NCBI RefSeq assembly: GCF_002293435.1
Contig: NZ_DBDF01000198.1
Location: 1 to 8,703 of the forward strand
DNA from: Bacteroides sp. UBA939
Lineage (GTDB): Bacteria; Bacteroidota; Bacteroidia; Bacteroidales; Bacteroidaceae
Reading direction: 5' to 3'
Length of the DNA stretch: 8,703 nucleotides
Below are positions 1 through 7,600 of the stretch, one piece after another (position 1 is the first letter of the stretch; each line of letters opens with the position of its first letter). The notes beneath the pieces are model-generated. The model made no database searches. It was not told where the DNA came from and worked only from the letters and a program-made list of their open reading frames with translations. The position numbers were made by a program, and so were the translations under genes.

Positions 1-182
1 ACTACTATTAATCATTTACACCGTTAAATTCTCATTCATAGCATAAATAATTATTACGAAGTACTTACACTATGAATAATTCAGGCTAAAAGCGTGCCCT
101 GTTCGGTGCAGGATATATGCCTGTTCAGTGCAGGATGATGCAGGGTGGGAGATAGATGGAAGATGTGTTTGCCAATCCGGAA
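1..182. other. Non-coding region downstream of the SUI1 gene
   Basis: No convincing gene lies here. The first 90 bases are AT-rich and contain only short palindromes (AATAATTATT, AGTACT). Bases 98-136 hold a direct repeat described separately. The region follows the stop codon of the minus-strand SUI1 gene, so it should contain that gene's transcript end, but I see no stem of terminator quality followed by a T-run in the minus-strand reading. The two 4-bp hairpins in the repeat are the only candidates, and they are weak. Confidence 0.6.
98..136. repeat. Two-copy 17-bp direct repeat with hairpin potential
   Basis: CCTGTTCGGTGCAGGAT at 98-114 recurs as CCTGTTCAGTGCAGGAT at 120-136, with one mismatch and a 22-base period. 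Each copy contains the inverted pair CCTG/CAGG around a 7-base loop, and TGCAGG occurs a third time at 139-144. The repeat lies downstream of the minus-strand SUI1 gene. It could be a local duplication, part of a dispersed intergenic repeat family, or a weak transcript-end structure; the sequence alone does not decide. Confidence 0.6.
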
Positions 183-530
183 TCAGCCGACCGCTTTAGT
201 CCGCGTATATCCCTCTTTCTTCAGCAGTTCCAGCACCTTCTGCTTGAAATCCCCCTGTACGATGATTTCCCCGTCTTTGGCATTTCCTCCGACACCGCAT
301 TTAGATTTAAGAATCTTTCCTAACTCTTTCAAATCGTTTTCCGTACCAACAAACCCAGTGACAAGCGTAACTACTTTGCCACCGCGGTTCTTGCGGTCCA
401 ATTGCACGCGCAAGTTCTGCCGGGAAGGGTCTAATGTAACCTGTTCCTCATCATTGTCCACCTCATAGTCATAATTAGGATTGGTGGAATAAACCACATT
501 CAACCGCTCTTTCCAGTCGTTATTCTTCAT
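183..530 (-). CDS. SUI1/eIF1-family translation initiation factor (YciH-like)
   Basis: A 115-residue protein of the SUI1/eIF1 fold. In archaea and eukaryotes this family monitors start-codon selection on the small ribosomal subunit. The bacterial members (YciH type) are less well understood and have been linked to initiation fidelity or translational inhibition under stress. Residues about 40-108 form the SUI1 domain: a basic LDRKNRGGK strand, then VTLVTGF, a helix DLKELGKILKSKCG, the conserved glycine turn GVGGNAKDG, the strand EIIVQGD, and a final helix KVLELLKKEGY. The first ~38 residues are acidic and probably flexible. I chose the ATG at 530. The frame can be extended to a TTG at 554, but that lies at or upstream of the likely transcription start, and the MKNNDWKERL opening looks typical of Bacteroidales members. 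The gene is monocistronic here and divergent from the DUF5686 gene. Cytoplasmic, intact. Confidence 0.9.
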   Translation of the reverse strand: MKNNDWKERLNVVYSTNPNYDYEVDNDEEQVTLDPSRQNLRVQLDRKNRGGKVVTLVTGFVGTENDLKELGKILKSKCGVGGNAKDGEIIVQGDFKQKVLELLKKEGYTRTKAVG

Positions 531-551
531 ATTCTTTCTATTTAATAGTGC

Positions 552-583
552 CAAAAGTAATATATTGTATGTAACTTTGCAAT
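552..583 (-). promoter_or_regulatory. Bacteroidota-type promoter candidate for the SUI1 gene
   Basis: Read on the minus strand, TACTTTTG (559-552) fits the Bacteroidota -7 element TAnnTTTG. ATTG (583-580), 20 bases upstream of it, fits the -33 TTTG element with one change. The predicted transcript start is near 546, giving a leader of about 15 bases before the ATG at 530. This supports the ATG start over the upstream TTG. The consensus is established; its use here is inferred. Confidence 0.5.
572..580 (+). promoter_or_regulatory. Bacteroidota -7 element candidate for the DUF5686 gene
   Basis: TAACTTTGC matches TAnnTTTG followed by a pyrimidine. Transcription would start near 586, leaving a leader of about 30 bases before the ATG at 617. 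I find no good TTTG at the expected -33 distance (around 549-553). The element therefore rests on the -7 match alone, and the promoter may be weak or need an activator. Its last base overlaps the proposed -33 element of the opposite-strand SUI1 promoter. Confidence 0.4.
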
Positions 584-616
584 CTTTTTAAACTTTAATC
601 GTCTATACAGAGAAAC

Positions 617-3244
617 ATGGTTAAATTCACTTCAAAAACAAGAAGCATGAAGAGAGTTATATGTCTGGTTATACTTAATTCTATCATAGTCTTATCTTTT
701 GCGCAGAATTTCAAAGGTACCATTGCTGATGATAAAGGTAATCCGGTTCCTTATGCTGCACTCTACCTGAAGGAGATGAAGTCGGGACTTACCACGGACG
801 AAAACGGACGTTTTCTTATGAAGCTGCCTGCCGGAGAATATACTTGCGAGGTGTCTTCTTTGGGTTTTATGTCGCAAGTGTTTTCTTTCCGAATGCAACA
901 ACAGGATTATGAAAAGAACATAATTCTTTCCGAACGCATTTATTCCTTGCCGGAAGTAAACATCACCAAGAGTAAAGAAGACCCCGCTTATGCCGTGATG
1001 CGGCAGGCAATAGCGCGCGCTTCGTATTATCGAAATCAGGTAAAAGGCTTCAAGGCAGGTACTTATCTGAAAGGAACAGGAAAAGGGACATCTATTCCGG
1101 CTGTTCTGAAAGTATCAAAAGAAGTAAGGGATGCATCTAAGAAATGGCTCGGAAAACTGTTTGTACTGGAAGAACAACAAGCCGTGACCTTCACTGCCCC
1201 TAATACCTGGAATAGCCGGGTGATAGCTTATAAGAACTCCTTTCCTGACGAAGTGCAGATAGAAATGGGGATAACCACCGTCAACCTTTACACTCCCGAA
1301 CTTTTCGGTAAGATATCCCCTTTAAACAAGAAAGCCTTTTCCTATTACCGCTTCCGGCTTGACGCCTGCTTTGTGGAAGCCGGGCAAATGATTAATAAGA
1401 TACGGGTAATTCCCAAGAGGGAAGACCCTCGCTTGCTGGAAGGGGATTTGTTTATTGTAGAAGACCTGTGGTGCGTATCTGCTGCCGATGTCAGCGTCCA
1501 TGGCGGAGGCTTGAAAGCAAAGATTAAGGTTACCTGTAAGGAAGTTCAGCCCACTGTTTTCCTGCCGGTTTCTACAACCATGTCAAGCTCCTTTAGCTTG
1601 ATGGGTTTTAAAGCGGAAGCATCCTATCTCGCCGCTGTGCATTATGCAGAGGTTAAAACCGGGATTCTGCCTGAGACGGAAACAAAAGAACAGTCAAAGG
1701 CGACAACGAAAGAACCGGCAAAGGCGACAACGAATGAACCGCCGAAGTTAGCAGCGGATGAACCGGCGAAGGTAACGGCGAAAGCAACAGCAGCGGCGCG
1801 TCCCCAGAAACGTAAATATGAACGTCCCACCCCGGGGATAGGACGCCGGGATACAGAAGTGGATTCGCTTGCCGGAAAAAGAGATTCTCTTTACTGGACT
1901 ACTGTACGTAGCGTTCCGTTGCGCTTGGAAGAGTTGCAGAGCTATCAATATAAAGAAGAAAAGCTGCCAGGTTTTGATGTGGAACAAGGGAAGAAACTTC
2001 CGAAGGACTCTTTGGACAGCAAAAAGCTTCGTAAAAAGAAAGCGGGCGATGAAATAATAAACAGGATTATGTTGGGAAAGACTTTCACCACTTCCAATAA
2101 GAAAGCGTGGTTGACCTTGCCGGGGCTTTCTTCCTGTATTCCCGAATATAACTTCGTTGACGGCTTTTGGCTGGGCGTTAAGCTCAAAACCGGTATTAAG
2201 TTATCCCAGGCTTCCACACTTCGTTTTGTACCTTCATTCTATTATACTATTGCCCGCAAAGAATGGGTAGGACAGGGAGAGTTGACACTGGATTATGCTC
2301 CCCGCAACCGGGGACACCTTTCTCTTTCCGGCGGTGTCTTGTCGGCTGATTACAATGCGGAAAGCGGAGAATCCCGTTTGGTTAATGCAGTATCCAGTTC
2401 TCTGTTTGGCCATAACCATGTGAAGTTCTACGAGAATACTTATCTTACGATTGCCCATTCGATAGAACCCGCCAATGGATTGCTGTTCTCGTCTTCCCTT
2501 TCCTGGCAGCGCAGGAAGATGCTGGATAATCACGTCAGCCGTAGCTGGTTTAAGCGAGATGCCGAACCGAACCTGCCGGAGAATAAGGATTTCCGGAAGA
2601 TGCCCGAGAATGATATATTGAAGGCATCCTTTGCGCTGGAGTATACGCCGGCACATTATTATCATATCTCGCGAGGCAGGAAGGTGTATGAAGATTCCCG
2701 TTATCCTACTTTTACTTTGAAGTACGACAGAGCCTTTCCCGTAGATGGAAAGCGGTATCTCACCTCGTACCATCTGCTACAATTCTCTGCAAAGCAGGAG
2801 ATTGAGTTCGGGATGTTCAATCGCTTCGTCTGGACTGTAAATGCCGGTTCGTTCCGGAATGCGAAGAACTTGCAATTCCCCGACTTCAAACATTTTGCAT
2901 CCACTCATACCAGGGTTACGGAGCGTTCTTTCGATACGGGATTCAGCCTTCCGCATAATTATGCCCTGTCCGCTAATACGCGTTGGGCGCAAGCGAATGT
3001 ATCCTGGTACACACCGCGCCTGTTGCTGAAGCTGCTTCCTTTCCTGTCAAAGAAGTTTTTTGATGAATCGCTCCATATCCGTTCTGTAGTTGCGTACAAA
3101 CAGCATCCTTACACGGAGCTGGGGTATTCAGCCGGGCTTTCCGATGTGGCGCGGATTGGAGTCTTTGTAGGTTTTGATTGTTTGAAGTACCGATCGGTAG
3201 GAGTTTCCGTCAGTTTACCGCTCTCTCAGTTCAGGGGCGAGTAA
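617..3244 (+). CDS. DUF5686 outer-membrane protein with carboxypeptidase-regulatory-like domain
   Basis: An 875-residue exported protein of unknown function, close to the usual length for this Bacteroidota family. Residues 11-30 (MKRVICLV through LSFAQ) form a signal peptide. Residues 31-115 are a CarboxypepD_reg-like beta-sandwich (GTIADDKGNPVPYAALYLK, then TTDENGRF, LPAGEY and SSLGF), the plug-like domain also seen in SusC-type proteins. DUF5686 follows, opening at EDPAYAVMRQAIARASYYRN (121-140). The C-terminal part, from about residue 510, alternates aromatic strands and polar loops as in an outer-membrane beta-barrel. A charged K/T/E/P-rich linker with 8-residue repeats sits at 360-391. 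Translation may begin at 617 or at the internal ATG at 647, which gives a more typical signal peptide; both lie downstream of the predicted transcript start. The gene stands alone between a divergent SUI1 gene and the rex promoter. The family assignment is firm; barrel and plug topology is inferred. Confidence 0.88.
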   Translation: MVKFTSKTRSMKRVICLVILNSIIVLSFAQNFKGTIADDKGNPVPYAALYLKEMKSGLTTDENGRFLMKLPAGEYTCEVSSLGFMSQVFSFRMQQQDYEKNIILSERIYSLPEVNITKSKEDPAYAVMRQAIARASYYRNQVKGFKAGTYLKGTGKGTSIPAVLKVSKEVRDASKKWLGKLFVLEEQQAVTFTAPNTWNSRVIAYKNSFPDEVQIEMGITTVNLYTPELFGKISPLNKKAFSYYRFRLDACFVEAGQMINKIRVIPKREDPRLLEGDLFIVEDLWCVSAADVSVHGGGLKAKIKVTCKEVQPTVFLPVSTTMSSSFSLMGFKAEASYLAAVHYAEVKTGILPETETKEQSKATTKEPAKATTNEPPKLAADEPAKVTAKATAAARPQKRKYERPTPGIGRRDTEVDSLAGKRDSLYWTTVRSVPLRLEELQSYQYKEEKLPGFDVEQGKKLPKDSLDSKKLRKKKAGDEIINRIMLGKTFTTSNKKAWLTLPGLSSCIPEYNFVDGFWLGVKLKTGIKLSQASTLRFVPSFYYTIARKEWVGQGELTLDYAPRNRGHLSLSGGVLSADYNAESGESRLVNAVSSSLFGHNHVKFYENTYLTIAHSIEPANGLLFSSSLSWQRRKMLDNHVSRSWFKRDAEPNLPENKDFRKMPENDILKASFALEYTPAHYYHISRGRKVYEDSRYPTFTLKYDRAFPVDGKRYLTSYHLLQFSAKQEIEFGMFNRFVWTVNAGSFRNAKNLQFPDFKHFASTHTRVTERSFDTGFSLPHNYALSANTRWAQANVSWYTPRLLLKLLPFLSKKFFDESLHIRSVVAYKQHPYTELGYSAGLSDVARIGVFVGFDCLKYRSVGVSVSLPLSQFRGE
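1694..1789 (+). repeat. In-frame 24-bp tandem repeat, four degenerate copies
   Basis: Four consecutive 24-base units at 1694-1717, 1718-1741, 1742-1765 and 1766-1789 encode SKATTKEP, AKATTNEP, PKLAADEP and AKVTAKAT (residues 360-391 of the DUF5686 protein). Units 1 and 2 differ by two bases; units 3 and 4 have diverged much further. The repeat is in frame and lies in a charged linker between two folded parts, so a change in copy number would alter linker length without breaking the protein. Confidence 0.8.
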
Positions 3245-3284
3245 CACTTTATAGAAATAATGTTAACAGTATTCTGTCATGGCT

Positions 3285-3313
3285 ATTGTTTTTCGGAAAA
3301 AAACGTATTTTTG
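3285..3313 (+). promoter_or_regulatory. Bacteroidota-type promoter candidate for the rex cluster
   Basis: TATTTTTG at 3306-3313, followed by T, matches the -7 element TAnnTTTGY. ATTG at 3285-3288 is a near match to the -33 TTTG, 17 bases upstream, slightly short of the usual spacing. The predicted start near 3320 gives a short leader before the ATG at 3342. No equivalent element precedes the two downstream genes, which fits one transcript for rex, the FAH gene and porU. Confidence 0.5.
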
Positions 3314-3341
3314 TCAATCTCTAATCTAAAAGAATGGAACA

Positions 3342-4004
3342 ATGACTGCAAGCCATGCGATTCAACATAAGGATAACATGAAAGTGCCGGAGCCTACTTT
3401 GCGCAGGTTGCCTTGGTATTTGTCTAATGTTAAGCTACTTAAGCAGCGGGGTGAGCGGTATGTCTCTTCTACGCAAATATCCAAAGAAATCAATATAGAT
3501 GCTTCCCAGATAGCGAAGGATTTATCCTATGTAAATATCTCCGGACGTACGCGTGTGGGCTATGAAGTCGATACGTTGATAGCCGTGCTGGAAGACTTTC
3601 TGGGATTTACCGACATGCATAAAGCATTCCTGTTCGGAGTGGGCAGTTTAGGAGGAGCTTTGTTGCGCGATTCCGGTTTGAAACACTTTGGACTGGAGAT
3701 AGTGGCGGCATTCGATATCAATCCGGAGCTGGTCGGTACTGCATTGAACGGGATTCCAATCTTCCATCCGGCGGATTTTGAACAGAAGATGTGCGAATAT
3801 GGCGTGAATATCGGTGTGCTGACCGTACCTATCGAAATAGCCCAGCACATTACGGACACAATGATAGAAGGAGGCATAAAGGCTGTATGGAACTTTACCC
3901 CGTTCCGTATACGGGTGCCGGAACATATTGTAGTTCAAAACACGTCTTTATACGCTCACTTGGCGGTGATGTTCAATCGCCTGAATTTTAACGAAATCAA
4001 ATAA
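3342..4004 (+). CDS. rex: Redox-sensing transcriptional repressor Rex
   Basis: A 220-residue Rex family repressor, a homodimer that binds DNA when NADH is low and lets go when NADH accumulates, typically controlling fermentation and respiration genes. Residues about 15-90 form the winged helix: VPEPTLRRLPWYL, the recognition segment STQISKEINIDASQIAKDLSYV, and the wing GRTRVGYEVDTL. Residues about 94-205 form the Rossmann domain with the nucleotide loop GVGSLGG (99-105) and Asp125 at the end of the second strand (AAFDINPELVG), as expected for NAD(H) over NADP(H). The NFTPFRIRVPEHI segment (184-196) is also characteristic. The loop has Ser where many homologues have Asn. The start may be 3342 or the ATG at 3378, which has AAGGA four bases upstream and gives 208 residues; either is normal for the family. 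The stop overlaps the next start (TAATG), suggesting translational coupling. Cytoplasmic. No convincing Rex operator was found upstream. Confidence 0.95.
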   Translation: MTASHAIQHKDNMKVPEPTLRRLPWYLSNVKLLKQRGERYVSSTQISKEINIDASQIAKDLSYVNISGRTRVGYEVDTLIAVLEDFLGFTDMHKAFLFGVGSLGGALLRDSGLKHFGLEIVAAFDINPELVGTALNGIPIFHPADFEQKMCEYGVNIGVLTVPIEIAQHITDTMIEGGIKAVWNFTPFRIRVPEHIVVQNTSLYAHLAVMFNRLNFNEIK

Positions 4005-4621
4005 TGAAGATAATTGCTGTTGGAATGAACTATGCGCAGCACAATAAAGAGCTGGGGCATACGTTAGTGAATAAAGAGCCGGTTATCTTCATGAAACCCG
4101 ATTCGGCGATATTGAAAGACGGAAAACCTTTCTTTATTCCCGATTTCTCGAATGAGGTTCATTATGAAACCGAGGTAGTGGTACAAATCAACCGTTTGGG
4201 GAAGAATATTGCACCACGGTTTGCACACCGCTATTACGATTCGGTGACGGTAGGCATTGACTTTACAGCGCGTGATTTGCAGCGCAGGTTCCGTGAGGCT
4301 GGCAATCCCTGGGAACTCTGCAAAGGGTTCGACAACTCGGCAGCCGTAGGTACATTCATACCTTTGGCGCTGGCAGGCGGGGATGTGCAACAACTGGATT
4401 TCCGCCTGGAAATAGACGGGCAGGAGGTGCAGCACGGAAATACTTCGGATATGCTTTTCAAAGTAGATGAGATCATATCTTATGTCAGTCGCTTCATGAC
4501 GCTGAAAATAGGCGACCTGTTGTTTACGGGAACTCCCGCCGGTGTAGGGCCGGTACATATAGGACAGCATTTGCAAGGATACCTCGGAGAAGATAGGTTG
4601 CTCGACTTTTATATACGTTGA
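4004..4621 (+). CDS. Fumarylacetoacetate hydrolase (FAH) family enzyme, FAHD1-like
   Basis: A 205-residue single-domain FAH superfamily enzyme. The short members act on acylpyruvates or oxaloacetate, or on products of aromatic catabolism, using a Mg2+ or Mn2+ centre. The metal ligands appear to be Glu55 and Glu57 (HYETEVVV) and Asp86 (VGIDFTARDLQ). Their spacing (2, then 29) is that of human FAHD1 Glu71/Glu73/Asp102 as I recall it. His13 and Glu16 (YAQHNKELG) fit the FAHD1 catalytic His-x-x-Glu pair, and Lys107 (CKGFD) fits its active-site lysine. The C-terminal LLFTGTPAGVGPV (172-184) is the family signature loop. All expected active-site residues are therefore present, and acylpyruvase or oxaloacetate decarboxylase activity is the best guess; the true substrate is unknown. 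The start overlaps the rex stop by one base, and porU begins 15 bases after the stop, so it is very likely cotranscribed. Cytoplasmic, with no signal peptide. Confidence 0.9.
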   Translation: MKIIAVGMNYAQHNKELGHTLVNKEPVIFMKPDSAILKDGKPFFIPDFSNEVHYETEVVVQINRLGKNIAPRFAHRYYDSVTVGIDFTARDLQRRFREAGNPWELCKGFDNSAAVGTFIPLALAGGDVQQLDFRLEIDGQEVQHGNTSDMLFKVDEIISYVSRFMTLKIGDLLFTGTPAGVGPVHIGQHLQGYLGEDRLLDFYIR

Positions 4622-4636
4622 GTCAATTTATACTAT

Positions 4637-7600
4637 ATGTCTATCAAACGTTGCTGGTTGCTTTGCATTTTAATTGTTTCATTTCTTCCGGTTTCGGCGC
4701 AGGAATTCATTACGCTGAACTGGCAGGAACTTCCTCCTGTGCAAACGCTCCCCGTAGTGACCCGGGAACTTCCGTTGGGCGATAACTACCGTTCATTCAT
4801 TTATCAGGCTGAAATAGAGTTTCCGGAATACCAACGATTGACAGAGAGTGAGACGTTGGCTTTGGAAACACGGCTGGACAGTCTGCGACAGTTGCCGGAC
4901 GATTGTGCTTTTTACCTTAATATAATAGGTGACCTTAATATAATAGGTGAGTCTCCTCAGGTTCACTCATCTATTAAAGTCTCTGCGCATCGCGGATTTC
5001 TTTCCGTGCATCTTCTTCCCGTGGTTTTCCGTGACGGGAGTTATCAACGGCTGAACTCTTTCAAGCTATCCGTAAAAGTCTTGCCTAAAGAAACGGCAGT
5101 AGAGCGGGCAAGTACCCGTGGTGTTGCTTCTTCTTCCTCTGTTGCTAATGCTTCTTCCTATTCTTCTGCTGCTAATGTTAATGCCATTCCTACAGATGCC
5201 GCCTGTACAAATTCGCTTCTCGCATCCGGTACTTGGATGCAAGTGCGTGTTAAGAATACAGGTGTCTTTAAGATAACGAATGCGGAACTGAGGAAGATGG
5301 GATTTGCACAACCGGAGAAAGTACGGGTATTCGGTTATGGCGGTTATTTGCTATCCCAACGTTTTAGTGAACATCCTGCCGCTGACTTACCGGAGGTACA
5401 ATTGCTTCGTTTGCCGGATGGACTACTGTTCTATGCCCGTGGAACAATCTCCTGGAAGCCGGACTCCGGTAACTCCTGTTTTGTGCGGGAGCGTAATTTC
5501 TATTCTGACGCAGGATATTATTTTCTGACCGACCGGGAAGATATTCCGGAAAAGGAAGTTGAAGTCATTCCTTCTTTGGAGCAGACAGTTGCCAACCGGC
5601 TGACTACGTTTGATGCATATACTCTCCATGAAGAGGATGCGTACAGTTGGGGAAATACCGGAAGGGAGCTTTATGAAGGTTATGATTACGTTGCCGGAGA
5701 CACAAGAAGCTACACCCTTACCTTACCGGGCATAGTACCTGAAGGTTCCGGATGGCTGACTACCGTATTCGCTGCCCGCTCCGTTGAAACATCCACTTCT
5801 TACTCCGCGGCAGTGAACGGAGAACTGCAAAGAACAGCCGGATTGCTCTCTATTTCATCCGGCAGTCAGTATTATACCAAAGCCACTTCTGCTACTATTC
5901 ATACCGCCTGGAAAGGAACGAAGTCGGAAAATACCGTCGTAACTATTACTCATGACCGCCCTTCGGGTACAACGGGACGTCTGGATTATATCGCTTTAAA
6001 TTATACCCGGGCGCTTATGCTGACCGCTCCTTATCTCACCTTCCGTTCTTTGGCTTCTATCGGGAAAGAAACCACTTTCGTTCTTTCCGGAGCAGTGGCT
6101 TCTACTATAGTGTGGGATGTCACTACTCCGTCGGACATCTGCAGAATGGACGGACGCTTCATGGATGGTACTTTCACATTTACTATTCCGGCGGGAGAAT
6201 TGCGTGAGTTTGTCGCTGTTACTCCCGATGCCGGTGCAACTGGCTTCGATACAGTGGAGGCTGTTGGTTCTGTCCCCAATCAGGATTTGCATGCGATGGG
6301 AGCAACGGATATGATTATCATAGTTCCTGACCGGACAGACTTGATGACACAAGCCGAACGCTTGGCGCAGGCGCATCGCGAAAAAGACGGTTTATCCGTG
6401 ACGGTTGTTGTCGCCCCCCTGATATACAATGAGTTCTCCTCCGGAACACCTGATGCAACGGCTTATCGCCGTCTGATGAAAATGCTGTATGACCGTTTCA
6501 GGAATGAAGCGGAACGTCCCAAATACCTGCTCTTCTTCGGAGATTGCAGTTATGATAACCGTATGCTGACTTCTTCCTGGAAGAATGACCGCCCCGGGAA
6601 TTATCTGCTTTCTTATCAGTCGGTAAGTTCCCTTCTGGAGACTGAATCCTACATAACAGATGATTACTTCGGCTTTCTGGACGATGAAGAAGGAGATGAC
6701 CTGACTGCCGCCATGCTGGACATTGGTATCGGACGTTTCCCCGTTCGTACGGCTGCAGAGGCAAAAGCTGCCGTTGATAAAACCATTGCTTATATGGAGA
6801 ACAAACAGGCGGGGGCGTGGAAGCATACGGTATGCTATGTGGCGGATGACGGGGATAATAACCTCCATGCCTCCCAAGCTGAGGTACTGGCAAGTTATAC
6901 GGAACAACATTATCCTTCGCTGCTTGTAAACCGTGTGTATGCCGATGCCTATCGCCGGGAATCTTCCGCTACCGGATATGCTTATCCGGATGTGACGAAA
7001 CGTTTGTCGCAAATGTTCGACCGTGGAATGCTGGTGGTGAACTATACCGGTCATGGAAGTACATCAGCCTGGGCGGCGGAAAACCTTCTGACTACGGGAG
7101 ATATTGCCCGTATGACCTCACCGCGTCTGCCTTTATGGATAACGGCTACTTGTGACTTCACTCGTTTCGATGATATACAAACCTCTGCCGGCGAGCAAGC
7201 CTTTTTGAATGCGAAGGGTGGAGCTATTGCATTGCTCACTACTTCCCGTGTGGTGTATGCCGCACAGAATTCTGCCTTGAACCAAGCCTTTCTGCGGCAT
7301 ATCTTTTCCCGCCCCGAAGGTAAGCGCCTGCGTTTGGGGGATATTATGAGGTTGTCCAAGTGCGACGAGGCTCTTTCCAACGACAGGAATAAACTGAACT
7401 TCAGCCTTATCGGCGACCCTGCACTAACTCTGGCTTATCCCGATTATCAGGTGCGGATAGATGAATTTGCCGGTGTAAAGGTGGCGGAAGAAGATGATGT
7501 TTATCCGCAAGTGAAGGCGGGTAGCAGAATCACGGTCAAAGGACGTATCCTGACTCCCGAAGGCAATCCGGCGGAAGACTTTACAGGTACGGTACATCCT

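Noticed and set aside
145..468. A 107-codon open frame on the plus strand opposite the SUI1 gene
   Set aside because: It is Ser/Pro-rich with no domain and mirrors a well-supported conserved gene, so it is a shadow frame.
531..554. Upstream TTG start for the SUI1 gene, adding eight residues
   Set aside because: The TTG at 554 falls inside the proposed -7 element (552-559) and ahead of the predicted transcript start near 546, and the ATG at 530 gives a more natural N-terminus.
2234..2773. A 179-codon open frame on the minus strand inside the DUF5686 gene
   Set aside because: It is antisense to the barrel-encoding part, with no recognisable family and no promoter context.
3261..3268. TGTTAACA palindrome upstream of rex as a possible Rex operator
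   Set aside because: Known Rex sites have two half-sites, TTGTTAA and TTAACAA, separated by about four bases. Here only a compact 8-bp palindrome exists and no second half-site follows at the right distance.
6392..7054. A 220-codon open frame on the minus strand inside porU
   Set aside because: It lies wholly antisense to the C25 catalytic region, and its translation is rich in His, Arg and Ile with no recognisable domain. It looks like a by-product of porU codon use.
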